From JAYZDB01 sp036338025 (GTDB lineage: Bacteria; Planctomycetota; UBA1135; UBA2386): 5,518 nucleotides of DNA. Location: the NCBI GenBank assembly GCA_036338025.1, contig JAYZDB010000081.1:1-5518 (forward strand), in the 5' to 3' direction. The notes beneath the pieces were generated by a model, which worked only from the letters and a program-made list of their open reading frames with translations, did not search any database and was not told where the DNA came from. Below, piece after piece: positions 5,130 to 5,518 of the stretch; within the stretch, counting starts at the first letter, position 1, and the number at the start of each line of letters is the position of its first letter. The position numbers and the translations under genes were made by a program.

Positions 5130-5518
5130 ATGAACATGCTCCCGCGGATCTCTTTCAGCCTCCTCGCCCTGTCCCTGCCCGGCGTGCTCACCGCCCAGTC
5201 GAGCCCTATCGACGGCCTCGACAAGTTCGTGAACGCCGCCATGAAAGAGTGGAGTGTCCCCGGCCTCGCACTCGCCATCGTGAAGGACGACAAGATCGTC
5301 TACGCGAAAGGCTACGGTGTCCGGGAGATGGACAAGCCAGGCAGGGTGGATGACCGCACGCTGTTTGCGATTGCGTCCAACAGCAAGGCATTCACCTGCG
5401 CTGCACTCAGCCTCCTCGTCGAAGAAGGCAAGCTCGCATGGAACGACAAGGTCAGCGAGATCCTGCCCTGGTTCCACTTGCATGACGCCCTGGCGACGCG
5501 TGATCTGCGGGTCGTAGA
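5130..5518 (+). CDS. Beta-lactamase-family serine hydrolase, 3' end outside the window
   Basis: 129 codons are visible from ATG 5130 to the right edge, still open. Residues 1-22 form a signal peptide (hydrophobic ISFSLLALSLPGVLT, cleavage probably after TA before QSS), so the protein acts outside the cytoplasm. VPGLALAIVKDDKIVYAKGYG (43-63) and LFAIASNSKAFTCAAL (78-93) are hallmark stretches of the PF00144 family (class C beta-lactamases, penicillin-binding-protein-like esterases and peptidases). The catalytic SxxK is S83-N-S-K86, in the usual place. LVEEGKLAWNDKVSEILPWF continues the family pattern. The second motif (YxN) and the third lie beyond the window, so beta-lactamase, D-amino-acid peptidase and esterase cannot be told apart. 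The ATG two codons later is an alternative start. No strong Shine-Dalgarno is seen. Confidence 0.92.
   Translation, partial: MNMLPRISFSLLALSLPGVLTAQSSPIDGLDKFVNAAMKEWSVPGLALAIVKDDKIVYAKGYGVREMDKPGRVDDRTLFAIASNSKAFTCAALSLLVEEGKLAWNDKVSEILPWFHLHDALATRDLRVV

Noticed and set aside
5052..5483. Minus-strand 143-codon frame opposite the beta-lactamase-like gene
   Set aside because: The plus strand has a signal peptide and SxxK motif in the right order; the minus-strand product shows no features.

Overview
The window is GC-rich, probably bacterial chromosomal DNA with five recognisable protein genes, one small uncertain gene and no RNA genes. The combination of an ECF-type sigma factor with a membrane anti-sigma-like partner, and a secreted protein made of repeated pre-peptidase-like beta domains with a C-terminal beta module, is what I would expect from a planctomycete or a similar large-genome bacterium. 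That assignment is inference; no marker gene is present.

Left third (1-1731, minus strand): an apparent operon read right to left. It begins with an ECF sigma factor (start 1731), continues with a small chimeric ORF (747-1130), and ends with a single-pass membrane anti-sigma-like protein that runs off the left edge. The small ORF is the centre of interest. It arose from a tandem duplication with a period of exactly 370 bp that spans the sigma/anti-sigma gene junction. Its N-terminal half is a copy of the start of the anti-sigma gene and its C-terminal half is a copy of sigma region 4. All three genes overlap by short stop/start overlaps. Substitutions between the copies are rich in silent changes, which suggests the chimera has been kept as a protein rather than left to decay.

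Middle (1732-3369): a spacer of about 460 bp holds an AT-rich island upstream of the sigma gene and a weak candidate for a small membrane protein on the minus strand. It is followed by a plus-strand zinc-dependent histone-deacetylase/AcuC-like deacetylase. The annotated ATG of this gene is probably too far downstream; a CTG 60 bp upstream has a good Shine-Dalgarno sequence and restores the missing first strand of the fold.

Right third (3370-5518): the deacetylase converges on a long minus-strand gene for a secreted protein with four tandem pre-peptidase-like beta domains. Divergent from that gene is the start of a plus-strand secreted serine beta-lactamase-like hydrolase (PF00144 type), cut by the right edge. 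I see no evidence that the right-hand genes work together with the sigma/anti-sigma operon.
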